64,000 nucleotides of DNA, from NCBI GenBank assembly GCA_021029095.1, contig JAJOHG010000037.1, positions 245,991 through 309,990 on the forward strand. Reading direction: 5' to 3'. The position numbers were made by a program, and so were the translations under genes. A model generated the notes under the pieces. It was not told the origin of the DNA. It searched no databases and saw only the letters and a program-made list of their open reading frames with translations. Below are positions 22,501 through 33,319 of this stretch, piece after piece; the first letter of the stretch is position 1, and each line of letters starts with the position of its first letter. This stretch comes from Phellopilus nigrolimitatus. Lineage: Eukaryota > Basidiomycota > Agaricomycetes > Hymenochaetales > Hymenochaetaceae.

Positions 22501-22532
22501 GCTTCGCTCAGTGGCTAGCAAGGCTCATAACC
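22501..22532 (-). promoter_or_regulatory. Copia primer-binding site, initiator-Met half-tRNA type
   Basis: On the minus strand, GGTTATGAGCCTTGC directly follows the 5' LTR. Its complement GCAAGGCTCATAACC matches the anticodon arm (CAU anticodon in CTCATAA) of fungal initiator tRNA-Met rather than a tRNA 3' end. The plus strand continues outward as CGCTCAGTGGCTAGC, resembling the D-arm of the same tRNA. Drosophila copia is known to prime from the cleaved 5' half of initiator tRNA-Met; the same mode is inferred here. Confidence 0.75.
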
Positions 22533-23098
22533 TGTAGCTTTGTGAGACAGATCCGCGCAACGGCACTACAATAGTACACCTAGTACAACGTAGACTCAGT
22601 CGTTTGCGCGGTATGCGAACGTCTATATATCGGAAACTAACCTAGTACAACGTAGACTAGTTTAATGAAGTAATAAGCAAAAGTATAATAGTTCGTTATA
22701 ATGTCCGAAAGCTCACCTCAGTCGTTTGCGCGGTATGCGAACGTCTGAGGTGGCCGAAAGAATAAACAGGCTTTTTATACTACGGGTTTTCGGGGCTGCG
22801 GAGAGCCGCTTTTACGCTACGGAAAAAGGGGGGAACGACAAAAGGAGATAAAGACACATAAAGGATGAGTAAATGACTGTTTATCTAGGGACCGAGAAAC
22901 GAGGGGGGTCCGAGCAGCGAGCGGGGGTGGTGCGCGAGTGGCGCGCGGGTAAACGGAGATCGCGGGCGAGCCAATCGCAGTCCAGCGAGCCTCGGGCTCG
23001 CTGAGCCGAGACGCTGCGCTCGCGAACTCGCCGATCGAGCACGCAACCAGTGCGCACTCGCTCGCGGCCTCGCGGCTCCGCCGACTTGGATTCCAACA
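22533..23098 (-). repeat. Copia 5' LTR (right copy)
   Basis: 566 bp, read as the same sequence as 15328-15893, beginning TGTTGGAATCCAAGTCGGCG on the minus strand. Followed on the plus strand by the ATCTT target duplication. Contains the same internal 28-bp and 19-bp repeat pairs. Confidence 0.95.
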
Positions 23099-23103
23099 AT
23101 CTT

Positions 23104-24250
23104 GTGCTACGCAGGTCTGGACTCTTCCATTTCAGCCCGACCCACAGCGACCGTCATTGTATTTTGCAAATGGCTGCAGTTCCGCAGCCTATACACATAC
23201 ACACGCACACGCACACCTGATTGAGCTTACCAAGCAGGCGCTATATCCCCCGGAGTCCCGGACGCTGTATTATCATGTACGTGCCGCGAGGGGTGGTCCA
23301 GAACGCACGAAGGCAGGGGGCACATGAGATTGAGAACCCACGCGCATTGATTTTCTTTTCTTTTTTTACTTAGCTCAGACTCAGAGTTCGATCGGGCGCA
23401 GCGCGGCTCCGCGTGGGTGCTCATACGCACGCCTGGGCCGTGCGTGCTTGATGCACACACCTCAGAAATTACGCATCCCATGGTTGGATGTTTTTTTTTT
23501 TTTTTTTTTTCTGCTTTCCAGCCGAGGGACGCAGAAAGGAGAGCAGGGCGTGAGCTGGGTCTTCAGCGTCGCGCAGCAAGATAGGACGCCTGAGTGAGTT
23601 AGGGTAGGGTAAAGGGGGATCACGGGCTGTGTAACTCATAAGCGCGGGATCGCCGCGCTGCTAGCGCGGTTTCCTAAGGCACGGCACGCGGTTGGCACGC
23701 GCGGGCGGCGTCATGGACGCAAATTAACGGCAACGCTCGCCCTTGCCCTCTCTCGCATCCCTCCCCGTTTTCCCTCGACGACGACGACGACGACAGCGAC
23801 TACGAGCGTGCTGCGCTGACTCTATCTCTGATCTCTCTCTGATGTGCTATTAGCGTTAAGCTCGGGCCCACACAACGTACTCATCACGCCGCTGCAACCT
23901 TGTACCCTCGAAGCTTTCCCGTGTTTTGCTTTTGCTTTTGCTTTTGCTTTCGTGCTCGCTCTGCATTCTGTAACTGAGAGGCCGTCTCTGCCGGTTTTTG
24001 CACATTCTGGGCTCGCCTGTTTTTAGATCCTTCTTGTGGTTTTAATAGCTCTGCCTCTTCGACCCAACCCGCGCCCAGGCCTCCCAACCCGAACCCATCC
24101 TACATCTGACTCGCAGCACACACACCGCGCTGCCGGCTCCCCTCGTCGCCTCGTCGCCTCGAGCCAAACCACCTCCCCCAGCGCACCACCTCCCCCAGCA
24201 CCGACGCGCGCTTTCAGCAGCAGCAGCAGCAGCAGCAGCAACGACGATAT
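23104..24250. other. Intergenic region and likely 5' leader of the next gene
   Basis: No coding region. Simple repeats are present: CACACGCACACG near 23200, a T tract of about 22 at 23489-23510, (GAC)n near 23778-23793, (TTTTGC)4-5 near 23927-23952 and (CAG)8-9 at 24217-24240. The CT-rich stretch 23745-24250 just upstream of the ATG at 24251 resembles a basidiomycete core promoter and leader. The copia 5' LTR lies 1.15 kb upstream and transcribes away from this gene. Confidence 0.55.
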
Positions 24251-27200
24251 ATGTTCGGCCGGAAGAAGAAAACAGCCGCAGCCAGGGCCGGCGCCGGCGC
24301 GCCGCTCAGCATCTCCGCGCCGATGCGCATGGCGGGGCCGCCGCCGGCGCCGCAGACACCGCTGTACGAGCGCCTCGCGACGGCGGACGCGCTCGGAGGC
24401 GGGGGCGGGGGCGGACATGCGCGGCCGAGCGCGGCGGCGGCGCTTCGGCCGACAGGCGTGGGTGCAGGTAGAATGGGCGCAGACGGCGATGCAGGGGTGC
24501 CGCGAAGCGCCGCGAGTGGGCACCTGAACGGGAATGGGAATGCGGGGCACGCGAACGGACACGGACACGGACACGCACACGTGCACCGGCGGGTGGATGC
24601 GTCGTCGCCGGTAAGTGCGAATCGCCGACTTTTTTTTAAATGAATATGATGACTGAGTGTGCGGCAGATGAAGAGCGTGCCGCCCGTGCCGTCCTTCCCC
24701 GCGAAGCCGGCGTACATGGACGGATATGGCGAGGACGAGGGCGAGAACGAATATGGCCTTCGCGGGAAGGAGGGCAGCAGGGGCCGCGCGGCGGTGCGGG
24801 AGCATGTGTACGTCGACACGGCGCAGCTGCAGCTCCGCAGCCAGATTCGGAATGGGGATCGCCCTTCGCAGCAGCAGCTGTCGCCGCCGACGTCTCCCAC
24901 ATTGCCTAACTCGAAGAGAAGCGACCCGCGGGATCGGGGCTGGGATCGGGATCGGGATTGGGAAACGACCGAGCAGGAGAAGGGCACGTCGCGGGGAAAC
25001 ACGAACATGACTACGGCGACAGCGACACGCGCGAGGGCGGTTGCGAAGGATGTCGACAGTGACGGCGATGGCGACATCAACGTCAACAACGGCTTCTCGA
25101 GGCTCGCGACGCCACCATCCCCCCCTCCCTTCGTCTCCTCGCCACGCGTCCCTGCCTCTGTCTCCGACCAGGACACCTCCAAGTCTTCGCCGTCGCCGTC
25201 GAAGCCGCCAATCTCACTGCGCTCGTCGGCGCGTGCCATAAGCTCTTCTTTTTCTCCCTTGCAAACGCTGGACGAGACGGGAAGGCTCGTGAGCACGGCA
25301 ACCGGGGACCCCAGTTTGGGCAACTCGCTTGAGGCGCGGCGCGCACCGCGCAGGACGAAGTACTCCCCGCTCGCTGCGTTCGGGCCCGAGTCTCCCTCGT
25401 CCCCGCTCTCCCCCTCGTCTACGTCCTCGTCGACCACGCTTGCGACTACGCCGAGCATGTCTTCTTCCGGTTCCACCACGGTGGAGTCTCCGGTGCGTCC
25501 TACTGTTTGTTCTCTTTGGGATAGGCTTTATTTTGAGTCGCTCTGACTGGTTGCCGTGTGCCCAGGCTTCTGGATTCGGCAACGGCGGTGCCGGATTTGG
25601 ATTTACGTCTGGATCGTCTGGATCGTTTGGATCTGCCTCCGCTCTGAAACTTAGAGGATCGTCGGCTAGTGCTAGTCGATCGCCGCTACCGGCGCACGCC
25701 GATCTTCTGCCGGAGCTACCGGATCGACGTCTGTCTACACAAGTACGTTACGTTCGTCCGTCGTCCGCTAAAAATATTAATTAAGAAAATTAAATTATTA
25801 TTAATTCATGCCGAATAGCCGCTAAAAACGGCGTCTGTGGAGCTTCGCGTCAAGTTCAACCCTGACGAGCAGACCTTCCGTTCCCCGCTGTTCGCGTCCG
25901 CGTTAGGCGGGGACGACGACGACGACGACAACAACAACAACAACCACTCCGACGGCGGCAGCAGAACAAAAGATGGAAATCAAGGGGTGGGGGTGGCCGC
26001 TGCATCGCCAACGGAGGTTACATCAATGAGAGGCTCATCAGACCACCACACTTCTATCGTATCTGTCGAGATATCCGAAGCTGACGCCGTCGGCGCTAGT
26101 GCGGGGGACTCTAGCTCGGGCGCGCGAAGGGAAGTCGCGTGGAGCTCAGAGTCAGACGCGAGGCACGAGGCGAGCGCGCACGCGCACGACTACGCAAGTG
26201 CGAATGCGAATGCGAACGTGAACGTGAGCGGCCGCAGCGCGCGCGCGCGCGCACCGCCCACGCCGCCCTCCCCGCTGCTGTCCCGTACCCAGATTGCCCT
26301 CTTTCCAGAGGACGCCTTGGGCGCCGTGGCTGCGTCTGCACCTGATTTTGAGCAAGGACAGGAAAGAGGACGAGAACAGGACGCGACGGTCACGCCGCGC
26401 AGCCGCGGACGCCAGCGCGCGGAGCACACGCAGGAACAAAACGCGAAGCGAGCGGAGAAGGACAAAAACGCAGAAAGCTCGCAGCCGCACGCGCGCACGA
26501 TGTCGACTTCGAGCGTGGGCAGCGCGCGGCGGCTGAGGATGGGGATGGAGTACGAGGAGCGCGAGCGCGAGCGGATGCCTGGCCTTCCTCTCGGTCACCC
26601 TCGGCAGGCGGAGAAAGAGGTGCTGTTCGCCACCGATGCCGCGCTCCAGCCAGAACCCACCCCACCCGTCCACGCGCGCAGCCAGATACCGACGCCCCCG
26701 ACGAGCGTCGACGGGCACGGCGGCGGCGGCGGGTCGCCGAGCGGGGAGGCGGCGCGGCTGACGATCGCGAGCGTGCTCGGTGTCGACCGCGACGACGCGG
26801 ACGCGGACACGGCGGCGTCGCCGAGCCCGGGCAGCAGCACCAACGAGCCGCCGCGCATATTCGGGGCCATCGGCAACCGGCGCGTGCGCAAGGGCAGCGC
26901 GGCGAGGCGCGTCAACGTCGAGGACCCGCAGCCGCTGCTGCTGCTCGCCGGGAGCCGCGCCCTGACCGCAGACATATTCCCGGGCACCCCGCCGAACGCC
27001 CCCGCCGCCCCCGCCGCGCCCCCGTCCTTCTCGCGCGAGGCCAGCGCCAGCGGCTCCGGCTCGGACAAATTCTCGACGCCGACGGTGCGCACGGCCGACC
27101 TCCCCGCCCTCCAGCACCACCACCACCCCCACGCGCACCCCCACGCGCACGCGCCGCTCTCCCCGCCGCAGTCGCCGCCGCAGCTGCAGCCGCCCATGCC

Positions 27201-29720
27201 CCTCCCGCAGAAGCCGACGCGCGGCGGCAAGCCGTCGTCACAGTCCCGGCCGGACACCGCTACCAGCACGCACAGCGCCGCCGCGGCGGACACGCTCTAC
27301 ACCACCAGGCCGGGCACGGGCAGCTCGTACCACAGCTACGCCCCGCCGTCCTCCTCTGCGTCGTCCTCGGACGGCACCGCGCAGCAGCGCGCGGCGCTCG
27401 CGGCGCCCTTCTCCGCGTCCTCGTCCTCGTCCTCGCCTCCGTCTCCGTTCGGCGCAGCCGCGCGCGGCGCGGGGAGCCCGGGGCCGCGCAAGCTGACGAA
27501 GGCAAAGCCGCGCGCAGACTACCCGCCCTCGCCCGTGCCGCCGTCGCCGGCCGCGCTGGCGCCCGCGCACGGCGTGGCGCCGGCGGAGAGCACGCTGCTC
27601 GACGAGGACCCGTTCGCGAAGGACGACGTCGTGCGCACGCTGTCGCCCGCGGCGAGCCTGGGCACCGCGCCGCCGGCGCCGCCGAGCCCGGGCGACTATC
27701 CCGCCTCGCGCGTGAGGCGCCGCGGCGAGCGCCTTGGCGGGCTCCCGAGCGAGGTTGTGGAGGCGCTTGCGCGTGCGGAGGCTGGGAGTCAGGTTCGGGA
27801 GGGCGAGGCGACCGCGGCCGAGCCGGAACGCGGGGCCGAGCCAGAGCCAGAGGCGGAGGCGGAAGCGGAGCCGGAGCCGACGTTCTATCCGCTCGAGAAG
27901 CACCTGATGCACTCGGCGCTGCTCGACGCGCTGCTGCCGCACCTCGCGTTCCGCGACTGGTGCGCGCTGATGGGCGTGAACGACGCGCTGCGCCGCGCGG
28001 TCGAGCACCGCCGCGCGCTGCGCGAGGCCGTGCTCGAGCACTTCCTCGGCGCGGTCGGCTATGCGCGCTGGGGCGGCAGCGAGAAGGAGCCGATCATGCT
28101 CACGTTTCGGGTGCGTTGCGCATTTCGTATCTATACTTCTTATGTCTTATCCCAACATGCGAATTTCCTTTGAAAATAGGACCTGAACTCGTACATGCGC
28201 GGCGTCTCCGTGCCCTCGCACCAGTACGCCGTCTCCGCGAAGCTGTGGCTCGCCGCGCGGCAGCAGCAGCGCCACCAGGGCGCCGGCGCCGGCGCGGGGG
28301 ACGAAGTTAGCAGGGCCGAGGCCCGCGCGGCCGCCGTGCAGAAGAGCCTGCTCGCCTCCGCCTGCCGCGCGTACACGCGCGTCGTGCTCCGCCTGCGCGC
28401 GCAGGCCGAGATGGAGGCCGCGGCCGCGCAGACGGGCGCGGAGGCAGACGGGCAGGTGTACCAGATCACGCCGCCGCAGTCCGCGACGAGCGTGAGCGTC
28501 GGCGGCGCGAGCGCGAGGACACAGCAGCACCGCCGCGACGCGTCCCGCGCGCGCTCGGCGAGCCGCGCGCCCTCGCCGACGCCCTCCTCCGTCGCGCCCT
28601 CCGTGCTCTCGCGCTCGCAGCCCGCGCGCCCCGGCTCGGCCTCGCAGTCCGGGCACGGGCACGGGCACGCAAACGGAAACGGAAACGGGCCGGGGCACCG
28701 CCGCGACGCCAGCGCGCGCGCGCGGCCCGCGACTGCGGCGGCTGCAACGCGCTTCCGCTCGCCGCTGTTCCGCCTGGGGCACGCGCCGTGCCTGCGCGTG
28801 TTCGTCGCGAGCCCCGCGGGCGCGTGGCTGGCGGACGAGAGCGTCGTCGAGTGCGAGGGCGAGCTCGCGCGGGCGGGCGTGCGCCCGCTCCTGCGCGCCG
28901 GAGACGTCGTCTGGGACGCGGCGGTCGGCGACGAGGGCAACGCGGGCCGCATGGTGTGGGACGGGAACTACCTGATCGTGAGTGCCGCCGGGCGCGCGTT
29001 GTTTTTTGCCTGGCTGCTGCTGATAATTTTCGGTCTGGTGGTGGTAAGGACTTGGAGTACACGTACTCAAGGACGGGAGACGTCCCGCAGTATCTGCACA
29101 CGCTGGCTTTCCCGCCGTCCTATTTTCACCGCGTTATACGCAGCGCGGGCAACCCCGTCTGCTACATCGACCTGGCGCCCTGGGGCGAGGAGATCGCCGC
29201 GAATCTGCAGCTCCTGCAGGACCGCGTGCGGGCCGAGACGTGCGTATCTATCCTCCGCTCCCCTCCGCCCGCCGTCTCTCCTGTCTTCCGTCGCGCTGAA
29301 CCCTGACCGCTCCATTGCTACTATTTGTTTTTAGCCCGCAAGGCGGGCACCACACCGTCGTGCGCTGGATCCACCGCTCGAAGTTCCGCATCCGGCCGGA
29401 GCCGCACACGCACGCGCCCGTCGCGATCCCCGGCACGCGCCTGTGCGTCGACGCCGGGTGGCACGGCACGCTCATCGTGGAGACGGAGGGCACGAACGAG
29501 GGCCTCGCGGACCTGCAGGAGCGCTGCGGGCGCGCGTTCCTGCCGCGCGCGGGCGCGGACCAGGGCAGGCGCCCCAGCCGCGTCTTCCGCCTGCTGCGCG
29601 AGCGAAGGTCAGTCTCCCGCCCCCCGCTTGCTGAAGAGATTTGTGCTGAGTTTGTTTTGTTGCAGCCGGCCGGGGGAGATATGGCTCCGTGCTGTACGAG
29701 AAAAAGAGCGCTTGCTGTAG
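24251..29720 (+). CDS. Large disordered protein with F-box-like region and conserved C-terminus, unknown function
   Basis: Eight exons (24251-24610, 24668-25492, 25566-25742, 25819-28110, 28180-28977, 29049-29239, 29335-29607, 29666-29720) join in phase to 1,656 residues. Residues 1 to about 1200 are low-complexity: FGRKKK start, Gly runs, HGHGHGHAH, long Ser/Pro/Ala tracts and acidic Glu-Pro repeats before LEKHLMHSALLDALL. That last segment, continuing LAFRDWCALMGVNDALRRAVEHRRALREAVLEHF, looks like a degenerate F-box. The C-terminal ~440 residues are better ordered: LNSYMRGVSVPSHQY, a second insert, LGHAPCLRVFVASP, DLEYTYSRTGDVPQYLHTL, CYIDLAPWGEEIAANLQLLQ and HHTVVRWIHRSKFRI. I do not recognise the C-terminal domain. 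GC content in exons 4-5 is far above the window average and coding bias is strong, which also creates long shadow frames on the other strand. Confidence 0.85.
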
Positions 29721-30198
29721 TGCTTGCGTGTGCCGTCTGTGCGAACGTCGATACTGTTTTTGTTTTTGTTTATCCGTTGTTGCTTGCTTGCTGTTACTGT
29801 TTTATCTTTCGTGCCGACTTGCTGTCCACCCCTCACTGACGCTTTTCTTTTTTTCGTTGACTCTTTTGTCTGTATTTGTCTGGACTGGACTTTTTTTTTT
29901 CGTGATCGTTACCTTTTTAGCCTAGTAGACCCGAAACACTTGTAAGAATGCGAACTGCGCCTTGCGTACTAGTGTAATAAAAGTACAGCGCCGATGCGTG
30001 TACGAATTGAAGACATTGCCCTTCGCCCCGCTGCACGGGAAATGAAAGCAGCAGATACGGGCATCCGTAATTCCTCTTGTCTTATATTAAACATTTGAAA
30101 GGCATATGCTAGTTTTGCAAATGTTACTACCTTATGTGCAACTTGGCAAGTAATCCATAAACAATCTATTGTGGAGTTTCGCTCACCATTTACTAAAA
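29721..30198. other. 3' flank, no feature beyond probable UTR
   Basis: T-rich sequence (29755-29915) after the stop, then an AATAAAAG-like signal near 29976 (GTAATAAAAGTAC). This fits a 3' UTR and polyadenylation region. Nothing else recognised. Confidence 0.45.
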
Positions 30199-30611
30199 TA
30201 CAGGTGGGTGTAGAACGTCTACGGCCCCCCTAAATAAGGAAGGTGGTTCCCGCCTGCATTGCCTGCACATCCACATCGTCGCAGTCACCTAAGAAAAGGC
30301 TACAAGGAATGTCTGACTGTGCAAAACTTCTTTTCGGACATATATGATGAAAATACAACATATAGTATGACATACACGGTCGATTCGAGGCTGCACCGAT
30401 TGCTTTCCACTTCTGTCACGTGAGTTGTGTTGTAGTCCTGGCCACATTTTCCAGCTCGATTGTAGGTCCGAAGAAGAGATTCTACATAATATACAATACA
30501 TTTTAAAGGGACTTGAGCTGGCTGGTGAATGACAACGGAGGACACGGGTGGGTGTGCGGGACACGAGCGGGAACCACCTTCCTTATTTAGGGGGGCCGTA
30601 GACTTTCTGTA
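30199..30611. mobile_element. MITE, TACAGGTGGGT family, copy B (right terminus shortened)
   Basis: Left end TACAGGTGGGTGTAGAACGT continues CTACGGCCCCCCTAAATAAGGAAGGTGGTTCCCGC. The right end (about 30567-30611) is its inverse, but about 10 bp of the outer repeat (GTGGGTGTAG) is missing, so it ends GTAGACTTTCTGTA. The element is 413 bp and non-coding. The inner GGTTCCCGCCTGCAT is shared with copy C at 43054. It directly abuts copy 2 of the dispersed ~60-bp repeat. Confidence 0.8.
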
Positions 30612-30667
30612 AAACCATCACGTGATTACTCACTGAGTGGCTGTGTGCCCCCGTGAAAACTGATTGC
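30608..30667 (+). repeat. Dispersed ~60-bp repeat, copy 2
   Basis: ATCACGTGA, GTGGCTGTGTGCCCCC and CGTGAAAACTGATT are in the same order as in 6797-6857; the copy here is a few bases shorter. No coding content. Confidence 0.6.
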
Positions 30668-31000
30668 TCTCGCTACCTTAGTACCTACCTACCTGGAGCT
30701 TAAAAGAGCTTAAACCTTGATACACACACTTCGCTGACCGACATATCCAATCATTGTTATTCTGTTTCGTTTCCTGTGCCTCACTGTCATGGTCTTTATG
30801 TAAGTACGAGCGGATGTCGCCGAGCTGTTCAAGCTCCACTTAAACGCGCCTGTGGCTCGGATCTTGCACCGCACCTCATCAGGTATCGTATTAGCATCTT
30901 GGCTTTGGACCAAGATATCAATCTGAGCGTGAAGATAAGACGGAGACAAGCCGCCGACATCGTCGCCGGATGACTCGCGGAGCGCGTAGAAGACCGTCTC

Positions 31001-31286
31001 CTCCAGATTGGATCAAGTTGAACGTCGTGCACGCCTGAGGTGCGGTTCGGCGTGGCCGACTCAGCCCGTCTTTCCTTATGCTCCACGGACTGTCCGCCTC
31101 CTCGGACATCCTTTGAAAGTGAGTACACAAATAAACTCAAGGCCATCTCCAGATTGGATAAAGCTGAACGTCGTGTACGCCCGAGCGCGGTTCGGCGTGG
31201 CCGACTCACCCCGTCTTTCCTTATCTTCCACTGTCTTGCCGCCTCCTCGGACATCCTTTGAACGTAAGTACACAAATAAACTCATG
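31001..31286. repeat. 146-bp tandem duplication
   Basis: Unit 1 (31001-31146) and unit 2 (31147-31286) both begin CTCCAGATTGGAT. Both contain GGTTCGGCGTGGCCGACTCA, CCCGTCTTTCCTTAT and CCTCCTCGGACATCCTTTGAA, and end in ACACAAATAAACTCA. They differ by scattered substitutions and a few short indels. Open frames on both strands across the repeat are by-products of the duplication. Origin unknown; possibly a decayed element. Confidence 0.8.
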
Positions 31287-33319
31287 AGCTGTACTCCGAG
31301 TCGTAGGCTCAAACACGAGCGCCACCAAAACAGTCGCTTGCAATGAGCACCTGCTGATTTGATTCCCTCGCACTATCAATGTCTTTTTTGGAAAACAAAG
31401 TCCGCATAGCCGAGGAAGGTCTTAAGATCTCATGTTCGCCAACGGCCTCGCCGATGTAGTACGCCGTCTCTCCGTTTACTCCACGGACTTAACACATCCG
31501 CGGGTAACTCTAAGTACAGTTCATGTAAGTCGACTTACGCCGCTGCCATAACCTAGCTTTCCGTCATACAGGTAATCTTGTATCTCCTGCCGGCGACGAA
31601 CGGGCAATTAAGATGCGATCAGAATTGGCATCGTTCAAGAACTCGATAGCTATCTGCTGTATGTCAGTGTTATTTGTTCGCCAGAAACGCACAGTTGAAG
31701 GTCGGCATGCACTGTAGGTCATTGATATGAGTATTTTAGTAAACATTTACAAATCTGCTTGCCGCAACTAGCGTGCGCCGGTCTTCTATTTTCAGGCACA
31801 GAGCAAAGGAAATCCTATATTGCTTTACTAAGCCTCCGCTCTGCGGATGCGGGCCGCTTAAAAGCGCGTAGCACTGCACCTTCAGGACACCGAGATCAAG
31901 CCGATCCGGTTACAGCCCGTGAGCGGTACGGAATTAATCCGTAATTACGACCACGGTACCAGGTACTGTATACTACTGTGCGTGTCGCCAGCCTTTGGTA
32001 AGAACATGACCCTCTATGTTCAAATTCAAGCTCTGCCGAGGCTAAAGATCAGCACAGCCATCAGCGCACTTTGAATAAGCCCGAAGCCTCTTCCTTAACT
32101 ACACCTACATAGTCATCAGGATGACGCGGCGATTCCATTGGAACTGCTTCACGGAGGAAGTCGATGTCAATATTCAGCGGGAGTGAATCGGCCTTCGGAA
32201 TCGTGAAACGAGATGCTTAGCTCGAGCTCGGGCATCTTTTTTCTTTGCGCTGATAGAAGACGAACCTGAGCTTGAATTGTCATGATGGACTATACCAGCG
32301 AAAAATGCAGATCATCGGCAATCTTCCTTGGAAAGGCTTCCATCGTGCGTATTCTTTGTTTGACGACCAACCTTCGCTCAAAGATATGACTCGTTGCTGA
32401 GCACGCACGACCTGTCGCAAATGAACTGAAGTTTTGTTCCCTGCGGTGATTAGGCAGACTTTTCCTTCTCACGCTTTCGTTGTCTCCATAATGGTAGGAG
32501 ACACGTTCAAATTATGAGACATTGCATTTTCACTACCGTTCAACAACATACTAACATGGTTTATCCGATTCTATTCCCAGGCTTGGTAAAATATCTGAAT
32601 CTATGTCAAAGCAGCGCTCATTGATTTTTCACAATAGATCATGTTGCAAAGTCACAAAAAGGACATTGACTGAGCTCACTTCTGCTCGCGGGCTCGAAAG
32701 GTATGCTTCGCACAAATTCCACATATCAAAAACAATTTATCAACTTGTTGTCTTTTCTTCGGCTCTCTTACCATCCGATGATCGAAATGCACTATCACTT
32801 ACTTTGGCTACAGAAAGATAATGGATGGCTTCTCTCGGATTGTGCACACCACCTTCGTTCCACAATCATTCAATTCTTCTCATAGGAAGTCAATATGCTA
32901 AAAATATGGAGTCGAACTAGGGAAGAGACTCGAGCAGACGGCTCTGATTACTTCAATGTCTTCGGGATATCAGCTTCAATATCCTTGTGCATCAAAATCT
33001 TCAACTTGAAACTTGCATCAGTCTCCTCGGGATTAGTGACAGAAGTCCTCGGAAACTTCTTCTGACGGACGCATTCAATGCCCAACCCAGGCGCTTTAGA
33101 GACAGCAAGTCATGAGTAGCTTCGGCCCGTACTTCTGTCAGGGCTCGTATGGAACAGACACCTAACCATGTCCGTCCGATGATTATAGATCTTGCTTGAG
33201 TTATGTCATGCTTTGCGTTGTACCACTGTCTCTACGGGACTTCGGTCTCGACGGGCAGCCCGCCCTACAAAAAGCCAGGGGCATAACGTATCTTCCCTCA
33301 GTGAACAGTATATCCGGCC
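31287..33319. other. Intergenic region, no gene supported
   Basis: About 2 kb of moderately AT-rich sequence with only short, motif-free frames. A partial echo of the upstream tandem unit (CGCCGTCTCTCC...CTCCACGGACT) is visible near 31470-31490. On the minus strand 32949-33106 has an uninterrupted 50-residue frame with protein-like composition but no start codon. Confidence 0.45.

Larger units (their letters stand above)
15328..23098 (-). mobile_element. Full-length Ty1/copia LTR retrotransposon
   Basis: Two 566-bp LTRs (15328-15893 and 22533-23098) show no difference when read side by side. Each is TG...CA on both strands. The 5-bp target duplication ATCTT occurs at 15323-15327 and 23099-23103. 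The element reads on the minus strand, so the 5' LTR is the right-hand copy. A primer-binding site abuts the 5' LTR (22501-22532) and a polypurine tract abuts the 3' LTR (15894-15905). The gene order in pol (protease, integrase, reverse transcriptase, RNase H) defines the copia superfamily. The element is 7.77 kb as found and about 5.76 kb without the nested 2,006-bp hAT insertion. Matching LTRs and an intact target duplication imply a recent insertion. Confidence 0.97.

Noticed and set aside
26152..28041. Long minus-strand frames within 24.2-28.9 kb (up to 330-420 codons)
   Set aside because: Arg/Ala-rich mirror frames of the very GC-rich plus-strand exons. The plus strand has consistent splice phases and a conserved C-terminus.
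30829..31346. Frames with repeated peptide blocks (SKDVRGGGQSVE-like) suggesting a repeat protein
   Set aside because: The repetition reflects a 146-bp DNA tandem duplication. Period 146 is not a multiple of three, so the frame shifts between units and no protein repeat is maintained.
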